Below are positions 1-20,700 of a DNA stretch of 64,000 nt, one piece after another. The position numbers were made by a program, and so were the translations under genes. The notes under the pieces were generated by a model, which worked only from the letters and a program-made list of their open reading frames with translations, was not told where the DNA came from and ran no database searches. Source of the stretch: Tubiluchus corallicola (Eukaryota; Priapulida; Priapulimorpha; Priapulimorphida; Tubiluchidae); the NCBI GenBank assembly GCA_030141605.1, contig JAQGDQ010000100.1, forward strand, positions 434,001 through 498,000. Direction: 5' to 3'. Numbering within the stretch: the first letter of the stretch is position 1; every line of letters starts with the position of its first letter.

Positions 1-3000
1 TAATTTTTTTGGTTATCTGTATTACAAAATACAAATACTGTAAGTGTCACAAAAGTATTGTAAGCATTGTATCGACATTTCATTATATTGTGAGAATTGC
101 GAAAGCTGTCAGGTTAGAAGTGAAATTAAAGTTTTTGTCTGGTTTTTCCAACTGCGACAGGATTCATTGATAAAGAAAGCACAAGCTGTATTGTATCATG
201 GCAATTGTAGTTCATGATATATATAGTAACTGTAAAATGAAATGTAATTTGTCCGATTTTAACTTAAAAAATCTAAGTGCAATAAGAAAATCTGTGTTAC
301 GAAGATTCAGTTATTTCTTTACTGAACTCTGAACATAGAGTGTAAGCTTATTGTGGTAAACTATAAAATGAACTGTATGGCTGTATGTCATGTATGTGTA
401 AACATACACGGCTTCTTGCTATGTCATAAGGCATTTTAGCTCATAATATTGCCCAGATTCGTATTACATGCCCTTATTATTATTATATCACGTCACCTGT
501 CACCTATAAGATGTTTTAAATAACACAGCCATTAGCATGCAAACTAACTGTTCTTATTGTTAATATTGTTAAAATGGCACTGCAGTTTGGTAGGTTTTAT
601 TGTATTAAGTTTATTGTATCAGGGAGATGATGAAGTGATGCACTGATGGATGTAAATACGACACTTGTATGTAATTACTATTTTATCTTCCTATGCTACC
701 TTTCAGATGGTGCTAAGACCTCATGGTATTCTTTACTGTCTTCGTTTCTGTGCCTCTTTTTGAAATTCGAAGCCCGTATCGAGGGATTTTTGCTTATGGC
801 AATTGTCTCTGTGTTTATAGGCCATATGTATTTATAATCTCTGTGTAATGTTCCTTGCATTCAAAGGTGTGGTATTGCAGAAGTTAAATTTCATTCACTG
901 GATATTTAAAATACGTCTGCCATTACTTTATAGTGCTGTGGGCATAATACCTTATTCAGTATTGTCTTTTCAAGTATAAGATAGCATAGTGTTAACAGGA
1001 TATCGTGATGGTCTATTGATTCTGAAAAAAATCGAGTTAGTTTACTGTTGCTGGTGGTATGAGGCTTAACCTTGATGATAGATAGCCAAAGGAGATTGCT
1101 GAGTGGTTATGGTGTGTGTTCGCATTTGATAGTTAAGCAGCACCAGGCCTGGTTAGTAAGTGGATGAGTGACACTACATATGCTATTATTCCACATATGT
1201 TGCATAGCCAATGTCATCGCCAATCCTGAAACATGTTTGTATCCAGTTAACTTCTTTACTTTGATTAATGATTTTAATTAATTTATGATTTGGTGTGCAT
1301 TTGTTTTCAAATGTTTCCTCATTTGTTGTGTGGACTAAAAATTTTGGTGTGGTAGTTGTAGATTTTTTATTTAAATGTATGTATGTCATCATTGAAAGAA
1401 TGCTCAGTCTGGATTAAAGAAAGGTTTCGCAAAATAACGATGGCAAAATTTGTCTGATGTCAAGGATGTCGTTTGTTTGTTATTATGTGTTCCACTTGCT
1501 TCTGGTCCTTGGTCAGTGTTTGGAAATGGTTGGCAAGCCGTTTTACTCAGTATCGTGTCATTTTGGGAATCAAAGTAATTTCAGTTAGAGTCTTGACCTC
1601 TGTTACGCTTTAATTTCCATCCCTAGGCTTTCTGAAATAAGTTCTAAAGTACTATTGTATGACTGTTTGACATTTTAAACTCAGGGACTGCCTTGTACTT
1701 TTACTTGAATGTCAAATGCCTCTTGCAAGCCACCTAGCATAATTATTACTTTTTGTTGGGATAATTAAGTCCACTGATTGGAATAATTAGCACCAATTTC
1801 AAGAGTGGTAACCAATATAATGTCAGGACAATGACTGGTTTAAACACACGACCGAAAACCCATTTTGATGTTAAAAGTGTTGGAATGTGTGAACTGTGAC
1901 TGGTCACAATGCCACAAATTTTTAAAATTTGCACAATTTTGTTTGCACATCCTGGCTACCAAAGTGTCAGCTTGAAGCAGGCTTGCTAGAGTTTGCTTGG
2001 ACTTCTCTTCATACTGTTTTGATTCTATCTTATTCATGGACAGCGGAATAGCCTGTAAATGTTATTTTTTGCAACTTAATAATAATTGTAATAAAAATTT
2101 GTCTGTTATGATTATTGCTAAATTATGCGAGTGAAAAAATTTGAACAGTGTTTTTATAGATGCATTTTCTGTAGTTAAATGGTGATTGTATAATGACATT
2201 TATTGTTTATAGATGCTCAATATAATGCGATGCTGTTTGGCATTAATTATTTATAGTGCAATATGATGTGGGATGCATATAACTTTTTGCTGGGTCATGG
2301 TGCTTGACACCAAAGCATAAGTTGTGCAGCATATAGAAAAACGACATAATTTGGCTACAAAGTTTCTTACATGCTACTTGCTCATTTTAGTGAGAAGATT
2401 TTTTTAATAGGCATGTATTGAGAATTTTTTTGTGTTTCTACTACAATACATAGTTGATTTGCTGCGTATTTTGTACAACCCATGCATTTTGTTAGGTTAT
2501 AATGTTTTAGCTTTTTAACAGAGTATGAAATGAATTACATAATACTAACGCATTATATTAAAGGCTTTATTTAGAAGGAAATTGAATGTTGAATTATTCT
2601 TTGGTTTTTAGATTAATTGAAAATTAGACTTGATGGTGCAAATTAAACAAAAACAAAATTGTAACTTTTATAGTAATAGTAAATTTTGTGTCCTTTCATT
2701 TTAAGTAATTTATATGTGTTTATTATAAATTCTGCTCATCTGTTAATGTGCCACAGCAGTTGTTCTAATGCATATATCATTTTGCTGATTTTGTAAAATG
2801 TGCTAGATGTAGGCATGTAGCTAGGTAGGCACTTATATCTGTGAATTGCAATCACTGTTTTTATGTCTAATTATATTGCCAACAAGAGTAATTTTGTATA
2901 ATTAATAGACATCTTGTATCATATATAGGTAACGGATTGATCAAGTACTGCACATTAAACAATGGTGTTTACAAATGCAGCATAATTCGTGTGTAAATTA

Positions 3001-4278
3001 TAAATTTATTCTATAGCACTTTATAGTAACATACACACACTGTACAAATTGTGAGCACATCAGTCATAGTATAACTATTTATTCTTTTAGAGCTGATATT
3101 CATTCATTATTCACAGTGATGCTATACTGAGTGTTAACTGCAGTTGGGTTTTTGGGCACTGTGTAGTTTATGCCATCATTCTAGAGTGTATTTGTACATA
3201 CGTGCTGATATTCATTCATTATTCACAGTGCTGCTACTAGGCATTAATTGCAATATTACAGTATTGGGCTTTTTGTCACAGTGTAGTTTTTTGCCAACAT
3301 TGTAGAGTATTTGTACATACTTGTAAAATTAAAATTTAGCATTTCTTTTGCTATTCTGATTAATGCGAGAACCTAGTGAAAGATATGGCAACTTGGTTGA
3401 ACGTAATTAATACCTACTCAGCATACTGATTATTTCTTGCATGCTGTACCAATTTTACTAGCTCTTTTACCATGTAGTTATTGTTTGGTGCTGTATTATT
3501 GCATAGAAGTGTAGGTTTGGGACAAACTCAAAACTAAATCTTTTTTCTGCAGTGGCGTGCTTTACTTTACTGATGTCACTGCAATTGGTAGTCTTGTTTT
3601 GACATTCGTATAACATAGAATAATTTTTCGTTTTGTAATCTAAGCGTTAGTATGTAATCTGTTAGTATTTTTGATTCTCTGTTTCAAAAACCACAATTCC
3701 AAAAACAAAAACAATACAATATAATGGTCTTAATATAATTGCTAAGCATCAGTAGGCTGATCTTTATTAAAATTGGCATTAAACAGTTTTTGAAACTAAA
3801 CTAGATCATTTTATGGCAACAGATTCATTATAAATCCAATAACTTTTGCAAAAAAATTTATATTTAATCAGTTTTGCTACGTTTGAGAATACACACACAA
3901 AGGAAATATCTTCTTAAAAACAGAATAGTCTTAAAAGAGCACCAAAGTCACAGCAACAGCTCACAATAAAGTTATTTGTTCATAGACAAAACAAAGATGC
4001 ACAATGAGATACTGCAATATCAGTGTGGGTACATTAATATTTATTTATATATTATTAACTTATAATGTACATGTTTTGGTAGGTCGAATTAAATATAAAA
4101 TGATCATAAATTAAGTTCATAATCGCTACTCACAGGTGTTCAAAACATTGCAAAGAATGAGATGTTTTACTGAAATACAAAATTACACAAATGAAGGAAA
4201 ATGAGGTTGAAGTAAAAAACATTTTAAGGTTACCTATCCTGACTAGTGACTATATAGAAACTTGCATTTTTATCAGTA
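1..4278. other. Non-coding / unassigned left flank
   Basis: I see no conserved protein family, rRNA or tRNA here on either strand. Only short open frames of 60-70 codons occur, with no recognisable domains or convincing splice chains. The sequence is AT-rich with many short T and A runs. One clear structure is an imperfect direct duplication at 3092-3321: two ~110-bp units, each starting with GATATTCATTCATTATTCACAG and ending in a TTTGTACATAC motif. The stretch could be intergenic DNA or the 3' untranslated region or intron of a gene lying to the left. Confidence 0.5.
3092..3321. repeat. Two-copy ~110-bp imperfect tandem duplication
   Basis: Unit 1 (about 3092-3202) and unit 2 (about 3203-3321) both run GATATTCATTCATTATTCAC, then CAGTGTTGCTA-like sequence, then CACTGTGTAGTTT-like sequence, and end with GAGT-TATTTGTACATAC. 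Small indels separate the copies, so this is not a recent duplication. Confidence 0.6.
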
Positions 4279-4765
4279 CAGTGGCCGCCGCTTATTATGG
4301 ACACGGTTATTGTGGACAGCCGGTTATTGTGGACAACTCGCGAGGGACGGAATTTTCCCCTAATAAAATCCGCCGCTTAATATGGACAGCGAACCTATAA
4401 CGTAAGGTCATATAACGTGAACCAGCCGTGCCAACCACGGCCTGCGCGCGTGATTGAAAAGAGCTTCCCGCTCTGCTGCCTGTGTGAGTCATTGCATCAG
4501 TCAGTTCGCCGTTTGCCGTGGCCTTGAGAGCTTCGAAACTGTGATAACTTCCTTCCGTTCAAGGTTGAGAGAAAAGTTTCCTGCCAAACAAACTCGTCTG
4601 ACTTCTTTTTTTCAATAAAACAGGAGACGAGTTGATACAGACAGTTTTTTGCCTTTTTTAATGAAGGGGAAGGGTCTTCATGGGTCACTTCGCTTAATAT
4701 GGACAGCCGCTTAATATGGACATACACTGCTGGCCCGAGGTGTCCACAATAAGCGGCGGCCACTG
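4279..4765. mobile_element. pogo/Tigger-type MITE with TA target duplication
   Basis: The 487-bp block begins CAGTGGCCGCCGCTTATT and ends with the inverted complement (AATAAGCGGCGGCCACTG). Terminal inverted repeats are about 26 bp with one mismatch, and TA lies directly outside each end. The motif CCGCTTAATATGGACA recurs just inside both termini. TA duplication with CAGTGG ends is typical of pogo/Tigger elements (Tc1-mariner superfamily). No transposase frame is present, so it is non-autonomous. It is far more GC-rich than its flanks. Confidence 0.85.
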
Positions 4766-5863
4766 TACTACACACTGCAGAAAACGCGAGTACACTTGCA
4801 CAACTGAAAGTAGTTTAACCTGCCACAATGAGATTCGCGAAATTTAGCTGTTTAATTTATAATGCCCATGCATAACATAATCAGTTAGTTCTAAAATTAA
4901 TGTAAAACATGCTCCAAACACCATTTTCCTTAAAAATTTCACACAAATATGAGAAATCTAGTAGACACTTCAAATTGTGTTAAGTGAAACATTAATATAT
5001 ATCATGCCTTATACAATGCTACAGTAATAATGATTAATTTGTTAAGTTGATATAGTCTATCAGTTTTTATTCTACTTTGTTATAGAAAACACACTGGAAT
5101 GCAGTCAATCGCACAAAGTTACAGAAATGGAATCGCTGTGTTGTTTTTGTTTAGAGACACCTGTAGCTGTACAAAATAACCAGAATATCCCAAACATTGA
5201 TTATATATTTAGCAGTTACTCTTATTACGTATTTAGTAGTTACTGCTAAAAATGTCAGGATCTGGAACTACCATGATACATCAGGACAATGCTTCTTGAT
5301 CACACACCAGCGAGTATGGCTAGTAGCCCAGTGTTCATTTCTTAAATCATTTTGTAATCAATAGGATGCATGATGCCTGCTTACCACTATCTGACTAATA
5401 TTCTATTAAATACATGTAATTATGTAATTATTGGAATATGATTCACAGACAAAAGTTACAGAAAGTCAACTACCTTTCGTTTAATAAATAAACCTACGTA
5501 TTCGTATGATTTGGTGTCAGTCTTACTAAAAGCTACAGAACTAAAAACAGTCACTTTACAAAAGATATTTTATTGCCCGAGCCTCTTCCCTCAGTAAATT
5601 CTATTTCCGCCATTGAAACATGAAATAACAAATACAAGGACAGACAAATGGCAGTTATAATAATTTTTTTCAGTGGAAAACATGCACATTAAAATACTAT
5701 AATTTTATAAGAACATATTAAAATACTACATTAAATGAGAAGACAAATTAATCATAAAATGAGCTTCGGTTTTACGGACTAGAGATATTCAGATTTTTCA
5801 TGGAGACTAGCCAGTCGAGACCAGTTGTACTGGATAATTCTATTTATCAGTGTCTTTCACTTC
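4766..5863. other. REEP5 3' flank
   Basis: No gene is seen apart from the probable 3' untranslated region of the minus-strand REEP5 gene. A minus-strand AATAAA (plus-strand TTTATT at 5569-5574) lies about 290 bp beyond the REEP5 stop and is the best poly-A signal candidate. The rest is AT-rich and featureless. Confidence 0.5.
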
Positions 5864-13454
<7,591 letters not shown>

Positions 13455-14797
13455 GATGGAGTCTGCTATTGTGTGAAAACGTCAATGTGTCACTCAATAA
13501 TAAATAACAAAATTCTTTAAGCTATATAAAAAAATATTGGTCAAACAAACAACAACATATAGCACAACGTTCAGTGGGCGTACAGTGTTCTATTGTTTGA
13601 TGGTAACGGACGCAAAAAATGTTTTTATTTATTTTGATACGCAAAGTGAGTTTTCATACTTTCCCCGCCCAAGGGGACGAAAAGGAGTTGGGAATTAGGA
13701 ACTTCTATATCCCTTCCGATTCCTTTCTTTTTAGACACTGTCGGAGATTGTTGTGCGCCGTTTACCGCACAATAAGATAGTGGGTCTTGCCAATATGCCG
13801 CACGAGCTTGTTGGGCTGGCCCATATAGCGCACAATAACACTTTATCAGAAAATGAACTACAACGAGATACGTGGTTATCAAAATAATGATGCACGTCGG
13901 GTTTCATCCTTGTACATGTCAGGTGTAAAGACCTGCTTGGGTGTACGTAAGCAAATACAAAATGACTTACTCTAGCTAAATATGCCAGATTTTTTTCATT
14001 AAAATGTACAATAATCATGAGGAACGCAGCAACTTTATGGAGATGATAGAAAAGTGTCATGTTGCAGAAACTCCCATGGCAGATCATGTGTACAATGTCA
14101 GGATGATGGCAATGGATCCTGCAATATTTGACATGAGAGACAGAAAATAAAGGTGTTTGAATTTCGATGCTAGCACAATATGTACCTATAAGCTCATTAA
14201 TCATAGCTTGGTCAGTCACCTACTTTACTGGAATCGCATGACAACAATAACAGAATCAGCTAAACTCTTTTGGACTAGAGCCCATATACCAGCCATCGGC
14301 TACACATTGAAATGGGACGATTAAGGCATTTACCCAGCCAATCTAGAACCTGTAGTTGCCCAATGACTGATGAGGTACATGATGAATGATGATGCTTATA
14401 ATACTACTTGCATTTCATTATGCCAAAAAAGTTTTTTTTACATGCACCCAATTTATACGTGACGTCACTGATCTAGCAGTAAGGAACATGCCTTGTTACG
14501 GACTAACTTCTTTTATATCTACATTGTAATCTTATTTTAATTTTGTTAGTCATTAAATTACATGCATACGGCTAGAAATAAAAAAGCTTGCCTAAAATTT
14601 TGATTAATAATTTGCAATTTCAGCCCGGAATGAAACTCAGACTCAGTGTTCTACTTTGGTACTATATACTGCTCTTATTTTCCGGATATTCGACGCGTGC
14701 GCAATAGCGTAAATACCGTTTATGGGTTAGCGCGCAAAACGGCGTCAAACAGTAATAAAGTTGTTTTTTCAGATGGCGCAAACTTTGCAAATAAGCG
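13455..14797. promoter_or_regulatory. Divergent REEP5-PLPBP intergenic/promoter region
   Basis: The start codons of REEP5 (-) and PLPBP (+) face away from each other across 1.34 kb. GC-rich, CpG-containing patches lie at 13660-13840 and 14685-14760, against AT-rich surroundings. The second contains GCGTGCGCAATAGCG, resembling an NRF-1 site, 80-110 bp before the PLPBP start. No clear TATA box is placed for either gene. A 162-codon minus-strand open frame (13731-14219) shows no recognisable domain and I do not call it a gene. Confidence 0.45.
13758..13839. repeat. Three ~31-bp imperfect repeats in the REEP5 upstream region
   Basis: Three copies of a CC-ATAT-CGCAC-A core lie at about 13758, 13790 and 13820: CCGTTTACCGCACAATAA, CCAATATGCCGCACGAGC and CCCATATAGCGCACAATAA. 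They sit 300-390 bp upstream of the REEP5 ATG. Regular spacing suggests repeated binding sites or a decayed minisatellite. Confidence 0.45.
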
Positions 14798-17700
14798 ATG
14801 TTAAAGTTACCAATGACTAAAATGAGTGAAAATGTTGGGAAATCATTGCGCTTGGTTCTAGAAAAGATCAAAATAGCTTCAGAAGCAAGGCCACAGGTGT
14901 GTAACCGTCACGCTTTGTTATTTCTGTGTGGTTCACAGGCAAACTTACTCAGCGATGTGGCAAAAGACCGGTGGTCATTCACTAAGCTTAATTAAAAGGA
15001 CCCTATAAAGATATAAGTTAAGATTGATCTGTAAACTGCAGAAGACTGGTTATTATTATTAGAAAAGAAAATGTGACATTAAAATAGTAATATCTTATAT
15101 AATGATATTACTGATTATTTTGATGCAGTGATATTAGTGATCCACAAAAATGGATGAAGATTATGTTTCTACCTTGGTGCAAAGCTTGAAGGAATGATAG
15201 ATCTGCACAAAATTTAAACTTTAATTACAGTGTTACCCCAATCTTAATTATTTTATTAACATTTTTTAGCATGTATTTAACTGCTAATTTATGTTCGGTT
15301 GATATCTGTCTATGAAACTATAGAAAGAAAAAGGAAAGATTAAAAAATTGCATGAATTAATATGTTTGTGCCATCACCTTCTGCGCAGCCATAACGTGAC
15401 ATCTGTGACATGATTACCTGTGGCTACCTGGACTGGCTCTAGCTAGTTTAACACCCCAGGGAAAAATATTTTTGGTGCTCCCATTTCAACTGCTTCGCCA
15501 TGGTCCAACTTCACTAGGGAACCCTCCCCAAAAGCAAATTTTTGTTGTAAACAATAAAAAGTTTCGGCATCTTCAATTCATATACATAACTTTGGTTGCA
15601 AGTACTTTATTATCGAATCTTCTTACTGTTCAATGTTCGCCAGCTTTTTACCCTTTTGTCTTCTATATTACGCTCCTGCTCCTGAAGGCCTTGATTTCTT
15701 ACAGCTTTATCTGTTTAAATTAGATAAATGCTATAGCAAGAATCTTTTTTATTAATGGAACAATGTGCTGCTGTTAATGGTTGCTTATACAGGACACACA
15801 CAGTGAGAAAATTATCTACAACAACTTGTCTGAAACACATTTTTCCTCGTCTGTCGGCTCAATTGATTCTGTTTCGGAGAGGTTTTTATTAAACATGCTT
15901 AATTTTCTATCATACGAACTGATCCTGTTCTTGTACAGTATCAAATCTGTCTCAGACAAAATCAGGTCACTCTTGTAAAATGCAATCTTTTTGGTCATGT
16001 GTCATCAAAGTAAGTTGTTCATAACAGTGTGCTTCATACAAAAGCTATCCTGTGCGAGCAAATTTGCCTGGACAAATTGATGCAGACAGATTTTTTTATT
16101 ATGTCCGACTAGTATACATCTCTGGTTTGCTGCTTTATGCTTTATACAGTATAAACTATGGGCAAAAAACAGGGAAATGCGTCAGTGTAGTCTGCCTGAA
16201 ATGATGTGATCTTAGAGTGACAGATAAAGCCAAAAGTAGTTCTAATTTGTTTTGTTGCGGGAAAATAGCTTCATGCTAGTGTGGATTGATCTTACATTTT
16301 GGCATGAAAATAATGAAAGAAATTGTTTCATTTAATCAGTGTTGTGCACTTGAGCATTTACACTTGTACTATGTTGTTATTTATGACAACCTTAAAAATT
16401 AAAGAATTACTTTTACAAAAATACAGCATTTTCTGGTGCACAGTAGCAGTCTTCATTAGGAAATATATGTAGAATGATTTAAAATTCTGAACGAAATAAA
16501 AATATTATGGCAAAATCATGAGTATCTATTAAAATAAAAATCACAGAGGAAGAAAAATGAGAAATGCAGTGTATCATTAGTGATTAATTAAAGAAGCAAT
16601 ATATTTTAAAAGCAAAATGTTCTGTGGAACAAACCCTAATTAGAATATTAGCAAATTAGCTAATTAGCAAAGCCAAGTTAGAATATTTTACAATTAAAGC
16701 AGATACAACTAAGTGCATTTTAGTGATGTTTCTAGCTGGATATCAGATTCTTGCTCTATTAAGCATCAAAGCTGTAGTTAGTTTCTCTGACGTTGATAGC
16801 CAAAACACTTTTGGGTTTTTGTTGGTGTATGTCTTCCTTATGCTTTCTAATTTTGACTTTCTCACTATGACTGCTAATGTGCAGTAGAAACTTCATATAT
16901 TTCAATAAAAGTTTAATAAAACTTATTATGTAACGGGTTGCTTATGAAACAGATATGGTTCTTATGGTTAAAGAATTTAAAAGCTGTACTTAATCACTTC
17001 TAGAATTTGTAGCCCCCAAAATTTTGTGACGTAGGCAATTGTCTAGTTTGCTTAGCGGTAGAGCTGGCCCTGATTATTACTTATGCATGTTTGAAAAAAG
17101 TGACACAGATTGACTAACCAAAAGCACATGTTGCTGTTATTTAAAGCTAATACCATACCATTATTTAAAGATAAAACGGTATCAAGACTTTGTCCTGAAT
17201 GTGGAATGTTCCAAATCTTATACATTTTATTGTTGAGCCTTTCATTTTATTTTTTGCATAGCATATTTTTAATAAAATTTCATTTCTGTTGTCAGTTGTC
17301 GTTTACTTTAAAATTTCAGCAAGTAGTTGGTACAAGATATTTTTTTCTTTTATTGACATATTATATATTTCTTGTAACTTTGTGAAATGAATGCCATTGA
17401 TTGTAGCTGACAGATTATATGAAATTAATTTTTTTTAGGAATTACGAAGAGGATTGCCCCGGTTAGTTGCTGTGACTAAAACCAAACCAAAGCATCTTGT
17501 GAAAGAAGCTTATGAGCATGGACAAAGAAACTTTGGTGAAAACTATGTAAGAAACATGTCTTTGATTAACTTAATATGTGACAGTACTGTGCATCGATTG
17601 GACATAGTCGTTTACTAACATATCAGGTGATTTTGTGTAACCGCCGTATTATTAGGAAGTGACTATTTAGGGCTAAGTTTTTGCAGCACCATGGCACCAC

Positions 17701-20700
17701 AAATGAGTTGGGAAGAAATTCTTGTTATTAGTCCAGTCGAGTTGACAGAAGCAGAGGCAGACAACTTATATTCACCTTTGATACAATTTAAAGTTTCTGA
17801 AGAAGACAATGTAAAACATTTGTTTCATTTGTTCTGTGTTACACAAAAGGTGTTGGAAATTAAAGGTGGAGAAGCTGAAGTTTACATGGATGAACTAGAA
17901 AAAATGGCCGAACAACAAGGACAAGATAGCGCTGAACGAGAAAAAGAACTTTTGAGTGAAATCGAAGAGCTAAAACGTGACATTTTACGATTAGAGGATG
18001 TAAAGGGAGGAGATAAAGATGTCCGATCTCTAAGAAATGATTTACGAGATCTAGAAAGGCAAAATAATTTGTTGCGACAAGAAATACAGGGTGTTGAACG
18101 TGAACTTAATGCTCAGAATCGAAGTGTTGAGCAGCATATAATGAGAGCTGAAAAAGCAGAGACTGAACTACGTGAACTGCGTCTGGACAATGAACAGAAT
18201 AAGGCTTCTGTACTAGAACTGCAGCTTCAACTGGAAACTCAAAGAGAGGCAATATCGTCTAAGCGTGGTGATGACGCTGAAGCTAGAAGTAAAATTCGTG
18301 CTAAAAATAAAGAGTTAAGTGAAGCTCTTGATGAAATTACTAACCTGACGGAAGCAAATGATGAACTTCAGAGCAAGTGCGAAGAAATGAAAAACAAGTT
18401 AGAGGATGCTGTTCGTGAAATGGATAAAATAACAGAAGATTACGTTGCGATAAAATCTGCTTTAGATAATGCAGATTCTAAACATGATCACGTTGTGCAG
18501 GAAAATGAACGGCTTAAGGTGCAGTTGGAAGATTTCAATAAGCAGCAACGTGAAAAAACTGAGGCTGATGATGCTGTGATGATAGCAGTTAATGCCAAAG
18601 TAGATGAGTGGAAGCAGATTCTTAGTAAGAAGGATGACGAAATTGTAGAATGTAAAAGTGAAATATTTCATCTTGAAGAGCGTCTAGCTGCCATGTCAAT
18701 TGATACAGACAGAGAATATATTTCAGTGCTTACAAAGGCTGTTGAAGAAAAGGATAAACTGATTGAAAGTTTGCAGCAGCAATTAAAGGATGCAACAGCG
18801 GAAATGGAATCTAATGCTGCAGCCTTGGAAGATCTGCATCAGCAACTTGAAAGTAAAGCTGGAAGTGTAGGCACTGACAAACAGCAAGAAAAGGTTGTGG
18901 CACTTCGAAGTTCTCTCAAGAAAAATGAAACTCTGATAACAGACTTGAAAACAAGAGTCACTTTGGCTGAAGCAGATGCAGCTGAAAAAGACAAGCAGTT
19001 AACGGAAGCGCTTACTAGAATGCGGCAGTATGAGTCTGGGGAATATGGGTTAGCCGAAGCTGTTTCAGAAATAAAGCAGCATAAAGCTCAAATCACAGTC
19101 AGGGATAGACAAATAGAAGAACTCGTGCAGCACTGCAATAAAATTGAAGTCAAACAGAGTGAACTTTGGGAGGAAAATCAACACTTACGTGAAAAGCAGA
19201 ACTTGGATCCATCAGAACCCTTGGATTTTCACCAGAGCTTGGTGGCCAGAAAGCAACAAGATAGAGTACTTGTACTTGCCTTGGAAAAAGAGTTGGAAAC
19301 TTTAGAAGAAGAGAGAATTAACTTGAAAAAACAAATTCGGCAACTTGTTCAGTTAGCTGGTAAGAGGGTTATGGAGCTAGGTTCAACTTCTGAGGGCCTA
19401 GAAGTGACAATTTCTCATTTGTTGAAGCCTGCCTTAAAAGATATACGTAGTGGGAAATTTGACTCTGTAGCTGTCACACACACAGATGTTTTTAAACAAC
19501 AAGTAGAATCAAAAGTATATCAACAACAAATTAGAGAACTCGAACAGGAAATCACAGATTTAAAGAAAGCTATTACTACTAATAAGCATTTTGAGGAACG
19601 CACACATGAGTTAGAAGAAGAGAACAAGAATTTGGAACAGGGCTTAAGAGAAATACTGGAAGCATTGAAGGAGCATCAGGGTCAGAATTCTAAAGGTAAT
19701 GTGACTACCATTCTCTGTCCCACTTTGGAGAAAGTTTTGTCCTTGCTGGAAGCAAAACTGCAAGCTGAAGCTGGCAATTTAGGATCTCCATTTAAATCAC
19801 AAGCCGATGAATTACGTGGCCGTTGCGAAGAATTGCGGAATGAACTGAGACTTGCACATAATGAAGTATTAAGAATTACAACTGAACGTGATAATGCTCT
19901 AGAAAAAATTTCGGAGCTTCAGATGTACAAAGAAAAAATGCAGCAAAAAGAAATTTATAGCATAAAAGCAAAATTTTTACAATTACCACAAGATTTAGCT
20001 GCTAGTAGCAGTGAAGTTATTAATAACTTAAATGAACATTTAATTGAAACTGTAAATGAATTGCTGTTGAAGCAAAGGACTATTTGCGACATGGAAGAAG
20101 CATTGGAAGAATCTAGGCGCAAATTTGCTGTTGTAGTTCACCAGCAAGGACTTGTATACAAGGATTTTACTTCATCAAAGGAACATTGGGAGCAAGCTAC
20201 ACAGCAATTAGAATCAAGAAACAGTGAGCTGTTGGAAAAGAATGCGATTGCGGAAATAAGAAGTGCAGAATTTGATCGTTTGTTAGATTCTTTAAGTCAG
20301 GATGATGTAGAAGTAAGAAGGCGATTGGCTGAATTAACCCGCAAAGTTACAGTTTTACAAGTCAATGAGAGCAAGCTGTCTCGAAAGTACACAACTATGC
20401 AAGACTTAGAGAAAGTCCTGCGCAAAGAGAATACCAAATTACAGAGTGAAGTTCTTTCAATGGAAACTACAGTAATGAAGCGCCTTGGATATTTACAAAG
20501 ACACAAAGACATGAGTGCGTACAAGATTCGCGGTTTGCAACAAGCTTTGGAAAGGAGTGTTCCTGAAGATGAGCTAATACTGGCTAACAAGCATTTCACT
20601 GAGTTGACAGAAAAATACAGGGATGTTTTGCAGAAAGTGAACACGTTGGTAGACAAAACTGAAACTACATCTAAATTAGAGATTGAATTAAATTCCTTAA

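Noticed and set aside
17041-17072. Possible tRNA A box (CTTAGCGGTAGAGC)
   Set aside because: It matches the hAT-like terminus better, and no B box or acceptor stem follows.
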